Shown piece after piece: positions 27,739 through 40,076 of a stretch of DNA of 64,000 nucleotides. A model generated the notes under the pieces. That model was not told the origin of the DNA. It made no database searches and saw nothing but the letters and a program-made list of their open reading frames with translations. This DNA is from CAVORB01 sp963736235 (GTDB lineage Bacteria; Pseudomonadota; Gammaproteobacteria; Chromatiales; Chromatiaceae). Position numbers and translations under genes: made by a program. Location of the stretch: NCBI GenBank assembly GCA_963736235.1, contig CAVTOR010000005.1, forward strand, positions 62,001 to 126,000, written 5' to 3'. Every line of letters starts with the position of its first letter. Positions within the stretch are counted from its first letter, which is position 1.

Positions 27739-28530
27739 ATGGAAACAGAACTGTACGACCGGCTTCTCGACCGGTTGGGGAAAATGAAGGCCGTCGCGGT
27801 CGCGTTCTCTGGAGGTTCGGATAGCACCCTGCTGTTGGCGGCGGCGCGGCAGGCGCTGGGAGAACGGGTGCTCGCCTTGACCGCGGTAACGCCCTATATG
27901 GGGCGACAAGAGATCGCCGATGCGTTCGCATTGACCTCGAGCTTCGGGGTGCGCCATGAGCTGGCCGAACTCGATATGCCACAAGGTATCGAGACCAACC
28001 CGCGGGAGCGCTGCTACCTCTGCAAACGCGCCCTCTACGAGCGCTTGATCGCTGCCGGCGAGCAAGCCGGTTTCGCGCGGGTGCTCGACGGCAGCAACCA
28101 CGACGATCTGAGCGACTTTCGCCCCGGTTTGCGCGCCCTGCGCGAGCTTAAGATCGAGAGCCCGCTGTTGGAGCTCAAGTTCACCAAGGGCGATGTGCGC
28201 CGCATATCGCGACGGTTGGGGCTTCCCACCTGGAACAAGCCCACCAACGCTTGTCTGCTCACGCGCTTGCCGATTGGTACCAAGATCTCGATGGATGACC
28301 TGCAACTGGTGGAGGAGGCGGAGCGGGTGCTCAGGGGACGGGGCTACGATTGGGTCCGGGTGCGCATGCACGGTCGTCTCGCACGTATCGAGGTCGCGCC
28401 CGAGCAGCGCCTCCGCCTGTTGGAGGATGCGGACGAGGTGTCTTCCACCTTGCAGGAGCTTGGTTTCCGGCATGTGGCGATGGATCTGCTCGGTTACCGC
28501 CTCGGGAGCATGAATCCGACGAAGGACTGA
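27739..28530 (+). CDS. larE: LarE-like ATP-dependent sulfur transferase
   Basis: A 263-residue PP-loop ATPase. The nucleotide loop is AVAFSGGSDSTLLLAAA. LarE adenylates and then sulfurates the nickel-pincer cofactor precursor used by lactate racemase. The conserved region KPTNACLLTRLPIGTKIS holds the Cys that is the sacrificial sulfur donor in Lactobacillus LarE. An extra pair in ERCYLCKRALY gives three Cys, the pattern of LarE proteins that use a [4Fe-4S] cluster instead. No larA, larB or larC lies nearby, so its client here is unknown. Confidence 0.87.
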   Translation: METELYDRLLDRLGKMKAVAVAFSGGSDSTLLLAAARQALGERVLALTAVTPYMGRQEIADAFALTSSFGVRHELAELDMPQGIETNPRERCYLCKRALYERLIAAGEQAGFARVLDGSNHDDLSDFRPGLRALRELKIESPLLELKFTKGDVRRISRRLGLPTWNKPTNACLLTRLPIGTKISMDDLQLVEEAERVLRGRGYDWVRVRMHGRLARIEVAPEQRLRLLEDADEVSSTLQELGFRHVAMDLLGYRLGSMNPTKD

Positions 28531-28597
28531 GCTTGGAGCCGGTGTCAAGGGCCTATGGGGCCGGGCCCTGGTGGCTGTAGGTGGCGGAGGGACATCG

Positions 28598-29203
28598 ATG
28601 CAGCAAGGCAGCCAGTGCGAGATGGTCACCTGGCGTGAGGTCCAGCGCTTGTCGCGGGGACTTGCCTTGCGTATCCGCGCGCAGGGCTTCCGGCCCGACA
28701 TCATCGTCGCCCTTGGCCGCGGTGGTTGGGTGCCGGCTCGGCTGCTGTCGGATTATCTGTCGATTCCGAACCTCACCGAATTCAAGGTGGAGCATTACAC
28801 GGGCACCAGCAAGCGGCCCGAGGCCAGGGTGCGGTACCCGTTGGCGGCGGACGTTACCGGCCAACGTGTGCTGGTGGTGGACGACGTCACCGACACCGGG
28901 GATAGCTTCGCGGTCGCCCTTGCCCACCTGCGCACCCGCGGGGAGCCGCGGGAGGTGCGCACCCTGGTACTCCACCACAAGACCGTCTCGCCCTACGTCC
29001 CCGACTATTACGGCAGCAAGGTCGTCAAGTGGCGCTGGATCATCTACCCGTGGGCGGTGACCGAGGACCTCACCGCGCTGATCGCTGCCTTGGACCCCCA
29101 GCCCTCGAGTGCCGAGGGGGTAGCGGAGCGCCTGCGCCAGGTCCACGGCCTGCGTGTGTCCAGCGCCGTCGTCCGCGATCTGCTCACCGCGCCCGCCGGC
29201 TGA
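28598..29203 (+). CDS. Phosphoribosyltransferase
   Basis: A 201-residue protein from ATG 28598 with GGAGG seven bases upstream. The PRPP loop VLVVDDVTDTGDSFAVAL is clear, and IIVALGRGGWVPARLLSDYL is typical of hypoxanthine/xanthine phosphoribosyltransferases. The C-terminal 50 residues form an added segment not present in E. coli Gpt. Likely a purine salvage enzyme; substrate not determined. It follows larE by 67 bases on the same strand. Confidence 0.83.
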   Translation: MQQGSQCEMVTWREVQRLSRGLALRIRAQGFRPDIIVALGRGGWVPARLLSDYLSIPNLTEFKVEHYTGTSKRPEARVRYPLAADVTGQRVLVVDDVTDTGDSFAVALAHLRTRGEPREVRTLVLHHKTVSPYVPDYYGSKVVKWRWIIYPWAVTEDLTALIAALDPQPSSAEGVAERLRQVHGLRVSSAVVRDLLTAPAG

Positions 29204-29224
29204 CGGGTCCGTATCCGGGGCGCG

Positions 29225-31921
29225 CTATTTCGCGATGCGCGCCCGCAACCACTTGTGGGCCTCGATCACCACCAGTACGGAAAGTGCGATGACGAGCAGC
29301 TGGCTCCAGTGTTCGAGGGAGATGGGCTGGACCCCGAGCACCTCGTTGATCCAAGGCGTGTACATGGCGCCGATGTGCACCAGTTGCGCGATCAGCGTCC
29401 CGAACAGCAGCAGGGGATTGCGCAGTGGGCTATGGCGGAAGGCGGAGCGCGTCTCCGAGCGGCTGTTGAAGACCTGGACGTTCTCGAACAAAACCATGAG
29501 CAGCAGGGTGCCGTTGCGCGCCTCATCCAGACTGTAGCCCTGTGCCAGCAGCCACTGGAATAAGTTGAAGGCGAGCGCGCCGATGACCAGCGCGGAGATC
29601 ACGACACGCTCGATCATCACGCGGTTGAAGATCGACTCCTTGGGTGGCCGCGGCGGGTGCTCCAGCTCGTCCCCTTCCGCCGGCTCGAAGGCCAGGGCGA
29701 CATCCTGGATGCCGTTGGTCACCAGGTTGAGCCACAGCAGCTGCACCGCGAGCAGGGGTATGGGCAGGCCGGCGATCACCGACAGGATGAAAAGTACGAT
29801 CTCCGCCGCGCCGGTGGAGATCAGCAGGAAGATCACCTTGCGCACGTTGGCGTAGGCGACGCGGCCTTCCTCGATGCCCGCCACGATGGACGCGAAATTA
29901 TCGTCGGTGAGGATCAGGTCGGCGGTCTCCCGCGCCAGGTCGGTCCCGCTGCGCCCCATCGCGACGCCCACGTGGGCGGCACGCAGGGCGGGGGCGTCGT
30001 TGGCGCCGTCGCCGGTCATGGCCACGAAGTGACCGTTATCCTGCAGACAGCGCAGGATGTCCTGCTTCTGCTGCGGCTCGACCCGCGCGAATACCCGCGA
30101 TCCCAGTACCCGTTCCGCGGGTTGCTCCGCCTCGCGAAGCTCCGGCCCGGTGACCACCTGGGAACGGTCTTCCGCGAGCCCCAGCTCGCGGGCGAGGGCT
30201 AAGGCGGTCAGGGGGTGATCGCCGGTCACCATGGCCACGCGGACTCCGGCATCCGCGCAAGCAGCCACGGCGGGCGGGGCTTCGGGCCGAAGGGGGTCGA
30301 TCATGCCGACCAGCCCGAGCAGCGTGAGGTCGTGCAGGTGCTCTTCCGAGAACACGGCGCCCGTGGGCAGGTTAACCGGGCCGGCCGCGAGGGCGAGAAC
30401 GCGATAACCCCCGCTTGCCATCGTTTCCGCTTGGTCGAGGACCGCCGTGCTCTCGAGCGGGACGTCGTCACCCGCCGCGGCCATGGACCCGCACATGGGC
30501 AGCAGCCTCTCCAGCGCGCCCTTCGCGAACCCCCAGGTCTCCTGACCGCATTGGTTGAGGCTGGCGGAAAGCAGGCGTTCGGATTCGAAGGGGATGGTGT
30601 CCAGCTCGGGGCAACGGTTGGCGGCCTCGGCGCGGGTTACGCCCTGCTTGTGGGCCATCACCAGGAGCGCGACGTCCACCGCGTCGCCGTGCTGGGTCCA
30701 GGTCCCGTCCTTCAACGCGACGGTACCCTCGTTGCTGAGTACCGCGGCGAGGCACAACCGCTCCAACAGGGCCTCATCGGCGGCGCTGGGCGCGCCCTCC
30801 GGGGTGATGATCAGCCCTTCCGGTTGCAGCCCCTCCCCGGTGACCTCCCAGGGGGCCAGGCCCGGCAAAGCGATGCGCCGTGCGGTCAGCTGGTTGACGG
30901 TCAGGGTGCCGGTCTTGTCGGAGGCGACATAGGTGCAGGAGCCCAGGGCCTCCACCGCCACCAGCTTGCGCACGATGACATTGCGTCGGGCCATGCGACG
31001 CATACCGATGGCGAGGGCGACGGTGAGCGCGACCGGCAGGCCTTCCGGGATCGCGGAGACGGCGAGCGCAACCGATTGCAGAAAGACGTTCGCCAGGGAA
31101 TCGCCGCGGAAGAGCGCCACGCCAGCGAGCAGCAGGACCGCGATGCCGACCAGTACCGCCACGTTGAGGGTGAATCGCTCCATGCGTAACAGCAGGGGCG
31201 GCTTGGTCGGCGCACGGCCGAGCACGGCGGCGGCGATCTTGCCGAGCTCGGTGCCGAGGCCGGTCGCGGTGGTGATACCGGTCGCCCGGCCGCGGGCAAC
31301 CAGCGTGCCCGCGTACACCATGTTCGCGCGCTCGGCCAGCGGGGCATCCGCCTCTATCTGCTGGCGGGCGGACTTGTGGGCCGCCAGCGACTCGCCCGTC
31401 AGGATCGACTCGTCCACCTCCAGATCGTGGCATGCCGCCAGCCTCAGGTCGGCTGGCACCTTGTCTCCAGCCTCGAGATAGACCAGGTCTCCCGGGACGA
31501 GCTCGGCCGCATCGATCTCGTAGGTCTCGCCCTCGCGCAGAACCCGGGCGCGGGCGGGCACGAACTGCTGGAGCGCGGCGGCGGCCCTTTGGGCGGAAAA
31601 CTCCTGCACGGTGCCGATCACCGCGTTGAGCAGCAGGACAGCGAAGATGAACACCGCGTCGGAATACTCTCCGATGACGGTCGAGACCGCGGCCGCGACG
31701 AGCAGGATGTAGATCAGGGGGCTCAGGAACTGGCGCAGGAAGACGGCGACAAGGCGGTCCGGCTCTGGCCGGGGCAGGGCGTTGGCGCCGTACTTCTCTA
31801 GGCGCCTGGCTGCCTCGTTCGGAGTCAGACCGTGGGTGGAGCTGGCGAGGGCGTCGAAGAGCCCGTCAGACGCAAGGGCATGCGGGGGCTGATGTGGATC
31901 CATGGACTTCGGACCGAACAC
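29225..31921 (-). CDS. P2-type cation-transporting ATPase
   Basis: An 898-residue intact membrane ATPase. Landmarks in order are the actuator LTGES, the membrane metal-site segment SAIPEGLPVALTVALAIG (PEGL), the phosphorylation site SDKTGTLTVNQL, and the hinge MTGDGANDAPALRAAHVGVA. Ten membrane helices are expected. The PEGL motif and the N-terminal cation_ATPase_N segment place it with Ca2+/Na+/Mg2+ pumps rather than heavy-metal P1B pumps; calcium is the most likely ion, though selectivity is not certain. M1 at 31921 and ATG 31903 are both possible starts. It converges with the phosphoribosyltransferase gene. Confidence 0.9.
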   Translation of the reverse strand: MFGPKSMDPHQPPHALASDGLFDALASSTHGLTPNEAARRLEKYGANALPRPEPDRLVAVFLRQFLSPLIYILLVAAAVSTVIGEYSDAVFIFAVLLLNAVIGTVQEFSAQRAAAALQQFVPARARVLREGETYEIDAAELVPGDLVYLEAGDKVPADLRLAACHDLEVDESILTGESLAAHKSARQQIEADAPLAERANMVYAGTLVARGRATGITTATGLGTELGKIAAAVLGRAPTKPPLLLRMERFTLNVAVLVGIAVLLLAGVALFRGDSLANVFLQSVALAVSAIPEGLPVALTVALAIGMRRMARRNVIVRKLVAVEALGSCTYVASDKTGTLTVNQLTARRIALPGLAPWEVTGEGLQPEGLIITPEGAPSAADEALLERLCLAAVLSNEGTVALKDGTWTQHGDAVDVALLVMAHKQGVTRAEAANRCPELDTIPFESERLLSASLNQCGQETWGFAKGALERLLPMCGSMAAAGDDVPLESTAVLDQAETMASGGYRVLALAAGPVNLPTGAVFSEEHLHDLTLLGLVGMIDPLRPEAPPAVAACADAGVRVAMVTGDHPLTALALARELGLAEDRSQVVTGPELREAEQPAERVLGSRVFARVEPQQKQDILRCLQDNGHFVAMTGDGANDAPALRAAHVGVAMGRSGTDLARETADLILTDDNFASIVAGIEEGRVAYANVRKVIFLLISTGAAEIVLFILSVIAGLPIPLLAVQLLWLNLVTNGIQDVALAFEPAEGDELEHPPRPPKESIFNRVMIERVVISALVIGALAFNLFQWLLAQGYSLDEARNGTLLLMVLFENVQVFNSRSETRSAFRHSPLRNPLLLFGTLIAQLVHIGAMYTPWINEVLGVQPISLEHWSQLLVIALSVLVVIEAHKWLRARIAK

Positions 31922-32024
31922 GCTTCAGCCCTTAGTTAACCATACTTCCGAAGGCTTTTTTTCCGTTTTTCGGCGCCGGGCCCAGTCGAAATCGGCGCAG
32001 GATCAGGAGTCCATACAAGATGCT

Positions 32025-32062
32025 GATCAATTTAGCGCTTCCCGCGGCACATGGATGTGACG
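32025..32062. repeat. 38-bp dispersed repeat, copy B
   Basis: This copy matches 21135-21172 at 35 of 38 bases, in the same orientation. The internal dyad CACAT-GG-ATGTG is identical in both. It lies in the 250-base gap between the start of the P-type ATPase gene and the 3' end of the cupin gene, so it is a dispersed intergenic element and not part of ubiG. Confidence 0.75.
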
Positions 32063-32171
32063 TGCTGAGTTTGGCAAGGATGGCCAATAATCAGCGTCTT
32101 AAGCGGCGCGCTGACGCCTCGCGTCGATGGCTACGGCCTCGAAGGGGTGTCGGCCGTGCGTCGGCCCGGTG

Positions 32172-32453
32172 CTAATCGAGCCTGTAGTGCTTTTCCACCG
32201 GCTCGAAGACCTCCCAGGTACAGGAGAGCCCGGCCGGGAAGGTGATGAGGTCGCCGCGCGCGAACTCATGAGGCGCGCCGTTCTCCGGGGTGACGACGAA
32301 GCGCCCGCGCAGGACGTAGCAGGTCTCCGTCTGGCTGTAGCTCCAGGGAAACTTGGAGACCTCCTTCTTCCAAACCGGCCAGTGATCGACGCCTAGGACC
32401 TCCAACTTGGCGGGAGAGGGCTTGTGCTCGCAGAGGATATCGGAATCGCTCAT
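32172..32453 (-). CDS. Cupin-domain protein (DUF861-like)
   Basis: A 93-residue single-domain cupin. The stretch WSYSQTETCYVLRGRFVVTP and GDLITFPAGLSCTWEVFEPV matches the short cupin group that includes ureidoglycine-linked DUF861 proteins. The first motif has Glu and Cys where metal-binding His residues often occur, so it may not be an enzyme. Function unknown. It stands alone, divergent from pncC. Confidence 0.82.
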   Translation of the reverse strand: MSDSDILCEHKPSPAKLEVLGVDHWPVWKKEVSKFPWSYSQTETCYVLRGRFVVTPENGAPHEFARGDLITFPAGLSCTWEVFEPVEKHYRLD

Positions 32454-32598
32454 GACTCTTGCTCCGGGCAGGCGTGAAGAGGAGTCTTCCGCGCCAGCGG
32501 TCGGTTGACGCCTCGATTCTTGCCTTTCTGGGGAGAAAATGAGGGTTTTTCAAGCAGTGGGCTTGCCCGGTCTCGACGCTTGGAGGACACTTGACCCC

Positions 32599-33093
32599 AT
32601 GTCCGAGACCCTAGATATCCTGGCGGCCGAGCTCGGCCGCGTCCTCCAGGCACGCTGCCTGATGCTGGCCACCGCGGAGTCCTGCACCGCTGGCTGGGTT
32701 TCCAAGGTGGTGACCGATATCCCCGGCAGTAGCGCCTGGTTCGACCGTGGTTTTGTAACCTACAGCGACGCGGCCAAACAGGAGATGCTCGCCGTGTCGG
32801 CCGCCGGGCTGGCCGAGCACGGCGCGGTCAGTGCAGAGGTGGTGCGGGAAATGGTGCTCGGAATCCTCGCCAACAGCCAGGCCGATGTGGCGGTCGCGGT
32901 CAGCGGGATTGCGGGTCCCGACGGAGGCAGCGAGGAAAAGCCAGTGGGCACGGTCTTCTTCGCCTGGTCGCTGCGGGAGGGGGAGCCCTTGGTGCAGCGC
33001 TTGCAGTTCGCCGGCGACCGCGAGGAGGTGCGACACCAGTCCGTGCGGGTGGCCCTGGAGCGCCTGCTGGAGCTGCTGGAGACCGGTGGCTGA
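32599..33093 (+). CDS. pncC: Nicotinamide-nucleotide amidohydrolase PncC
   Basis: A 164-residue stand-alone CinA C-terminal domain. Signatures are LATAESCTAGWVSKVVTDIP, FDRGFVTYSDAAKQEML and VAVSGIAGPDGGSEEKPVGT. PncC deamidates NMN to nicotinic acid mononucleotide in the pyridine nucleotide cycle. The position just upstream of recA is typical of this gene. ATG 32599 fits the family start. The following gene overlaps by eight bases. Confidence 0.94.
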   Translation: MSETLDILAAELGRVLQARCLMLATAESCTAGWVSKVVTDIPGSSAWFDRGFVTYSDAAKQEMLAVSAAGLAEHGAVSAEVVREMVLGILANSQADVAVAVSGIAGPDGGSEEKPVGTVFFAWSLREGEPLVQRLQFAGDREEVRHQSVRVALERLLELLETGG

Positions 33094-33658
33094 ACGACTC
33101 TTCTTCGCCCTCTGGCCGGGCGACGAACAACGCCGGGCGCTGGCGCGGCTGCAGCGGGAGTTGGCTCCCCGCCATTCGCGGGCGACGCACGCGGACGATC
33201 TCCACATCACCCTCGTCTTCCTCGGCGATGTCACCCCAGAACAGCGCGCATGTGCCGAGTCCGCCGCCGATCGCGTGAACGGTAGCGCCTTCGAGCTGAT
33301 GCTGGACCGCGTCGGCTGTTTTCCCCGGGCGCGCGTGACTCTGGTGCGGCCCGTCCGCGGTAACCAGACCGCTGCTCGATCTGGTCGGAGCGCTCAACCG
33401 GGAACTGCTGGGCTGCGGCGTTCGGCCTGAGCGCCGCCCCTACACCCCCACGCCACCCTGGCACGCAAAGCGCGCCCCATCGATGGCCGCGACCTGGAGC
33501 GGCCGATCCCTTGGCCGGTCGATGGGTTTGCGTTGGTGTCCAGCGCCGACCGGCGAACCCCGCCCCATTACCAGGTATTCTGCGCCGCTGGCCATTGGCC
33601 ATACGCCTTCGCGGCGTGGGAGCTTGCCCGTTGCGACGGCGCCGGTGGTCCTATGTGA
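33086..33658 (+). CDS. thpR: RNA 2',3'-cyclic phosphodiesterase ThpR (frameshifted)
   Basis: A 2H phosphoesterase of about 190 residues. The two catalytic HxT/S motifs are visible as DDLHITLVFLGDV and, after correction, PHATLARKARPID. The start is a GTG at 33086 (VAERLFFALWPG) overlapping pncC. Two frame jumps occur near 33373 and 33447, where the second catalytic segment moves to another frame; both sit at the left edge of a frameshift-dense patch. The end, TGA at 33656-33658, follows a corrected reading frame and is uncertain by a few codons. Confidence 0.75.
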
Positions 33659-33769
33659 TCCAATCACAAAGCTTTCGGACGCGGGACATCGTTAATGCCC
33701 TGCTTGGTGACGCCTGCTCGACCGCAGCTAGTCCGGCGCACGCGCACGCGCCAACGCTCGGGAGATACG

Positions 33770-34819
33770 ATGGACGACAACCGCAAGAAGGCCCTGGCGG
33801 CGGCCCTGACCCAGATCGAGAAGCAGTTCGGCAAGGGGTCGGTCATGCGCATGGGGGACGCCGGCGCCGTGCGCAACGTCGAGGTCATCTCCACCGGCTC
33901 GCTCGGCCTCGACCTGGCGCTTGGGTGTCGGCGGCGTGCCCAAGGGCCGGGTGGTCGAGATCTACGGCCCGGAGTCCTCCGGCAAGACCACGCTGACCCT
34001 GCACATCGTCGCCGAGGCCCAGAAGCAGGGCGGCACCGCCGCCTTCGTCGACGCGGAGCACGCCCTCGATCCGGTCTACGCCGGGAAGCTCGGCGTCAAT
34101 ATGGACGAGCTGCTGGTCTCCCAGCCGGATACCGGCGAGCAGGCGCTGGAGATCACCGACATGCTGGTGCGTTCCGGCGCGGTGGACGTGGTGGTGGTGG
34201 ATTCGGTGGCGGCCCTGACCCCGAAGGCCGAGATCGAGGGCGAGATGGGCGATTCCCACGTCGGGCCTGCAGGCGCGCCTCATGTCCCAGGCCCTGCGCA
34301 AGCTGACCGGCAACATCAAGCGCTCCAACTGCCTGGTCATCTTCATCAACCAGATCCGGATGAAGATCGGCGTCATGTTCGGCAATCCCGAGACCACCAC
34401 CGGCGGCAATGCGCTGAAGTTCTACGCCTCGGTGCGCCTGGATATCCGCCGCATCGGCGCCATCAAGAAGGGCGACGAGGTGGTCGGCAACGAGACCAGG
34501 GTCAAGGTGGTCAAGAACAAGGTCGCGCCGCCGTTCAAGCAGGCCGAATTCGACATCCTGTACGGCGAGGGCATCTCCCGCGAGGGCGAGATCATCGATC
34601 TGGGCGTCAAGCAGGGCATCGATCGAGAAGTCCGGCGCCTGGTACAGCTACGGCGGCAACCGCATCGGCCAGGGTAAGGACAACGTGCGCAACTTCCTCA
34701 AGGAGAACCCGGACCTGGCGCGCGGAGATCGAGGCCAAGATCCGCGAGCCAAGCTGCTGCCCCGACGGTCCAGCCGTCGAAGCGGCCGCGGTCCGAGCCG
34801 GCGCCGACGGAGGGCTTGA
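33770..34819 (+). CDS. recA: Recombinase RecA (frameshifted in this sequence)
   Basis: The strand-exchange and LexA-coprotease protein. It starts at ATG 33770 with GGAG upstream (MDDNRKKALAAALTQIEKQF). Read across frames, all landmarks are present: EIYGPESSGKTTLTLHI (Walker A), AFVDAEHALDPVYAGKLGV, VVVDSVAALTPKAEIEGEMG (Walker B), NCLVIFINQIRMKIGVMFG and TTTGGNALKFYASVRLDIRR. Apparent extra bases near 33928, 34264, 34623, 34723 and 34748 break it. The C-terminal tail is not reliable; TGA 34817-34819 is the nearest stop in the last good frame. Its context (pncC, recX, alaS) is the standard gammaproteobacterial one. Confidence 0.92.
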
Positions 34820-35279
34820 CCCTGGACGCCGGACATCGCAGACGGGACGCCGCTCAGCGCTTGCTGGCCGCGCGCGAGCACAGCCGCCAGGAGCTGGGCG
34901 CAAGCTGCGTGCGCGCGGTTTGCATGCCGGCCGAGGTCGACGCGGTGCTCGACGACCTGACCGCGCCGCGCGCTGTTGAGCGAGGCGCGCATGGCCGAGG
35001 CCTATGTGGCGGAGCGTGTGCGCAAGGGCTTCGGTCCGGTGCGGGTCGCGTCACGAGCTGCGCCGAGCGGGGCGTCTCGGACGCGCTCATCGAGCGCCCA
35101 CCTCGATCGGCGTGCGGCGAGTGGCTGGCACGATATGATCGGTGGTGCATGACAAGAAATACGGCGCGGCGCGCCGGCCGATGCCAAGGAGCGGGCCCGT
35201 CGCGGCCGGTTCCTGGAGCAGCGTGGATTCCCGCTGGACCTGATCGCGCGTTTCCTGCATGGTGACGACGAGTTTCTGA
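34816..35279 (+). CDS. recX: Regulatory protein RecX (heavily frameshifted)
   Basis: RecX inhibits RecA filament growth. It can be pieced together from several frames: RRRDAAQRLLAAREHSRQEL at the start, then VDAVLDDLTA, MAEAYVAERVRKGFGPVRV, RGVSDALIE and RGFPLDLIARFLHGDDEF at the end. At least seven frame jumps lie between 34900 and 35276. The start (TTG 34816, overlapping the recA tail) and the stop (TGA 35277-35279) are best guesses. Without correction the last frame runs into alaS, which is an artefact. Position between recA and alaS supports the call. Confidence 0.75.
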
Positions 35280-35326
35280 GGCCGGCATCCCGAATGTTCT
35301 CACGCGAGTCATCCGAGTTAGCCGCC

Positions 35327-37953
<2,627 letters not shown>

Positions 37954-38052
37954 GCCGCTGGTTCCCACCTATTTAGCCTCCGCGTCTTCCGCCGCACCGT
38001 GGCAATCCAAAAGAATTCGATCTTCGGCAGTGTATAGAGCACAGGTGTTTGT

Positions 38053-39278
38053 ATGGCTCTGATCGTTCAGAAATACGGCGGCACGTCCGTCGGCAGCGTG
38101 GAGCGGATTCAGGCGGTGGCTAAGCGGGTGAAGGGCTGGCGCGACCGCGGCGACCAGGTGGTGGTGGTCGTCTCCGCGATGTCCGGCGAGACCGATCGTC
38201 TGATCGGGCTCGCCAAATCGATCCAGGAGCGGCCCAGTCCGCGCGAGCTCGACGTGCTCTTGTCCACCGGCGAGCAGGTGACCATCGCGCTGCTGAGCAT
38301 GGCGCTGGAGCAGCTGGGATGCCCCGCGCAGGTCCTACACCGGCGGCCAGGTCCACATACTCACCGACAGCGCCCACAACAAGGCGCGCATCCGCGACAT
38401 CGACGGCGCTCGGGTCAAGGCGGACCTGGATGCGGGGCGGGTCGTGGTGGTGGCGGGTTTCCAGGGCGTGGACGAGAAGGGCAACATCACCACTCTGGGT
38501 CGCGGCGGGTCCGACACCTCGGCGGTGGCCGTGGCCGCGGCCCTGAAGGCGGACGAATGCCAGATCTACACGGACGTCGACGGCGTCTATACCACCGATC
38601 CGCGCGTCGAGCCCAAGGCGCGCAAGCTCGATCGCATCACCTTCGAGGAGATGCTGGAGATGGCGAGCCTGGGGTCCAAGGTCCTGCAGATCCGTGTCGG
38701 TCGAGTTCGCCGGCAAGTACAGGGTACCGCTGCGTGTGCTCTCCAGTTTCGAGGAGGGGGAGGGCACGCTCATCACATTCGAGGAGGAAGCTGTGGAAGA
38801 CGCCGTCATCTCTGGCATCGCGTTCAATCGGGACGAGGCCAAGCTCACCATTCTGGGCGTTCCGGACCAGCCGGGCGTCGCCCACAAGATCCTGGGACCG
38901 ATCTCGGACGCCAACATCGAGGTGGACATGATCGTCCAGAACATCGCCGCGGACGAGGCGACGACTGACTTCACCTTCACCGTCCACCGCAACGACTATG
39001 GCCGCGCGGTCGAGATCCTGGACGCCATTGCCAAGGAGCTGTCCGCGCGCCAGGTCCTGGGCGACGACCGAATCGTCAAGATATCGCTGGTCGGCGTCGG
39101 CATGCGCTCCCACGCCGGGATCGCGAGCAAGATGTTCGCGGCGCTCGCAAAGGAAGGAATCAACATCCGCATGATCTCGACCTCCGAGATCAAGATCTCC
39201 GTGGTGGTGGACGAGAAATATCTGGAGCTCGGGGTGCGCGCTCTGCACGACGCCTTCGGTCTCGAGGGCGCCGCCTGA
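38053..39278 (+). CDS. lysC: Aspartokinase, lysine-sensitive type (two frameshifts)
   Basis: About 408 residues, the size of monofunctional aspartokinases. The kinase domain has LIVQKYGGTSVGSVERIQ, VVVVVSAMSGETDRLIGLA and GRGGSDTSAVAVAAALKADE; the regulatory part has two ACT domains (KLTILGVPDQPGVAHKIL and IVKISLVGVGMRSHAGIAS). It phosphorylates aspartate, the first step to lysine, methionine and threonine; ACT domains imply end-product feedback. Apparent extra bases near 38331 and 38698 split the frame; the rest is open. It lies 100 bases after alaS. Confidence 0.94.
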
Positions 39279-39624
39279 TCGGGGCCGAATGCTGCCGAAC
39301 GGCGGTTTGCCGGGGCGTGCGCGTCCTCTTAGGCTCGTACCCGGCCGTCTCCGGGACATCTGGAGACCAAGACCTCCAGCCGGGGCGCCGAACCGCCGCA
39401 GACGCTCATTCGCAACCTCGGTTCGGGCGCCGTTCAGCCCTATGTGCAGCAAAAAGTTTTTTATGTGGTCTTACCTATTGTTAGAATTCGACCTCGCGGG
39501 GGTATACCCGACTTCCGCGCTTGGTTGGCTGCGGTCAACGGAGACGTTCGTCAGGCCTGGATTTGGCTGGTTGGCGAAAGGTGTCCAGACCGCATTTGGG
39601 AAAGGAATGTAGGGAGTTAAAATA
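39279..39624. other. Intergenic region with csrA promoter candidates
   Basis: The right half (39450-39490) is locally AT-rich and includes AAAAAGTTTTTTATG and the hexamer TAGAAT at 39482-39487, a good -10 candidate for csrA. No convincing -35 is seen at standard spacing. No ORF with family features exists. A GGGAG ribosome site precedes csrA. Confidence 0.5.
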
Positions 39625-39834
39625 ATGTTGATACTTACCCGCCGGGTCGGCGAAACCCTGATGATCGGCGACGAGGTCACCGTCACCGTGCTCGGCGTAA
39701 AAGGTAATCAGGTTCGAATCGGCGTGAACGCGCCCCGTGAGGTCGCCGTGCACCGCGAGGAGATCTACGAGCGGATCAAAAGGGAACAGGCAGGCCAGTC
39801 CTCTGAGGCTGATGCCGATTCCGCTACGGACTGA
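39625..39834 (+). CDS. csrA: Carbon storage regulator CsrA
   Basis: A 69-residue CsrA with the typical start MLILTRRVGETLMIGDEVTV and the RNA-binding end of strand 5, VAVHREEIYERI. The dimer binds GGA loops of mRNA leaders and controls translation and stability, affecting carbon flow, biofilm and motility. It is intact. ATG 39625 has GGGAG nine bases upstream. It sits between lysC and tRNA-Ser, the ancestral gammaproteobacterial order. Confidence 0.97.
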   Translation: MLILTRRVGETLMIGDEVTVTVLGVKGNQVRIGVNAPREVAVHREEIYERIKREQAGQSSEADADSATD

Positions 39835-39837
39835 CTG

Positions 39838-39866
39838 TGGTCAAACCGGGTAGGTGCGGGTATAAT
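39838..39866 (+). promoter_or_regulatory. Promoter of tRNA-Ser(GCT)
   Basis: TGGTCA (39838-39843, 4 of 6 to the -35 consensus) is separated by 17 bases from a perfect TATAAT (39861-39866). The -10 hexamer sits in the loop of an imperfect inverted repeat (CCGGGT and GCGGG pairing with CCCGC and ACCCGG), which could also end csrA transcription. Confidence 0.6.
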
Positions 39867-39985
39867 CCCGCCCCCACCCGGGGTTCTCAAGCCTCTTTAT
39901 GTTTTGGTCGGTCGCGAGCGGGGCGCGGTTAGCGCAAAAGCTGTGCGGACGCGGCGGCGAGCACCGGACGGACGTTAGTTTCCCT

Positions 39986-40076
39986 GGAGAGATGGCCGAG
40001 TGGCTGAAGGCGCTCCCCTGCTAAGGGAGTATGGGTTAATAGCCCATCGAGGGTTCGAATCCCTCTCTCTCCGCCA
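39986..40076 (+). tRNA. tRNA-Ser (anticodon GCT)
   Basis: A 91-base type II tRNA. The acceptor arm GGAGAGA pairs with TCTCTCC, with G discriminator and encoded CCA at 40074-40076. The anticodon loop reads CTGCTAA with anticodon GCT at 40020-40022, decoding AGC and AGT. A long variable arm and the T-loop GGTTCGAATCC are present. It follows csrA, as is usual in Gammaproteobacteria. Confidence 0.97.
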
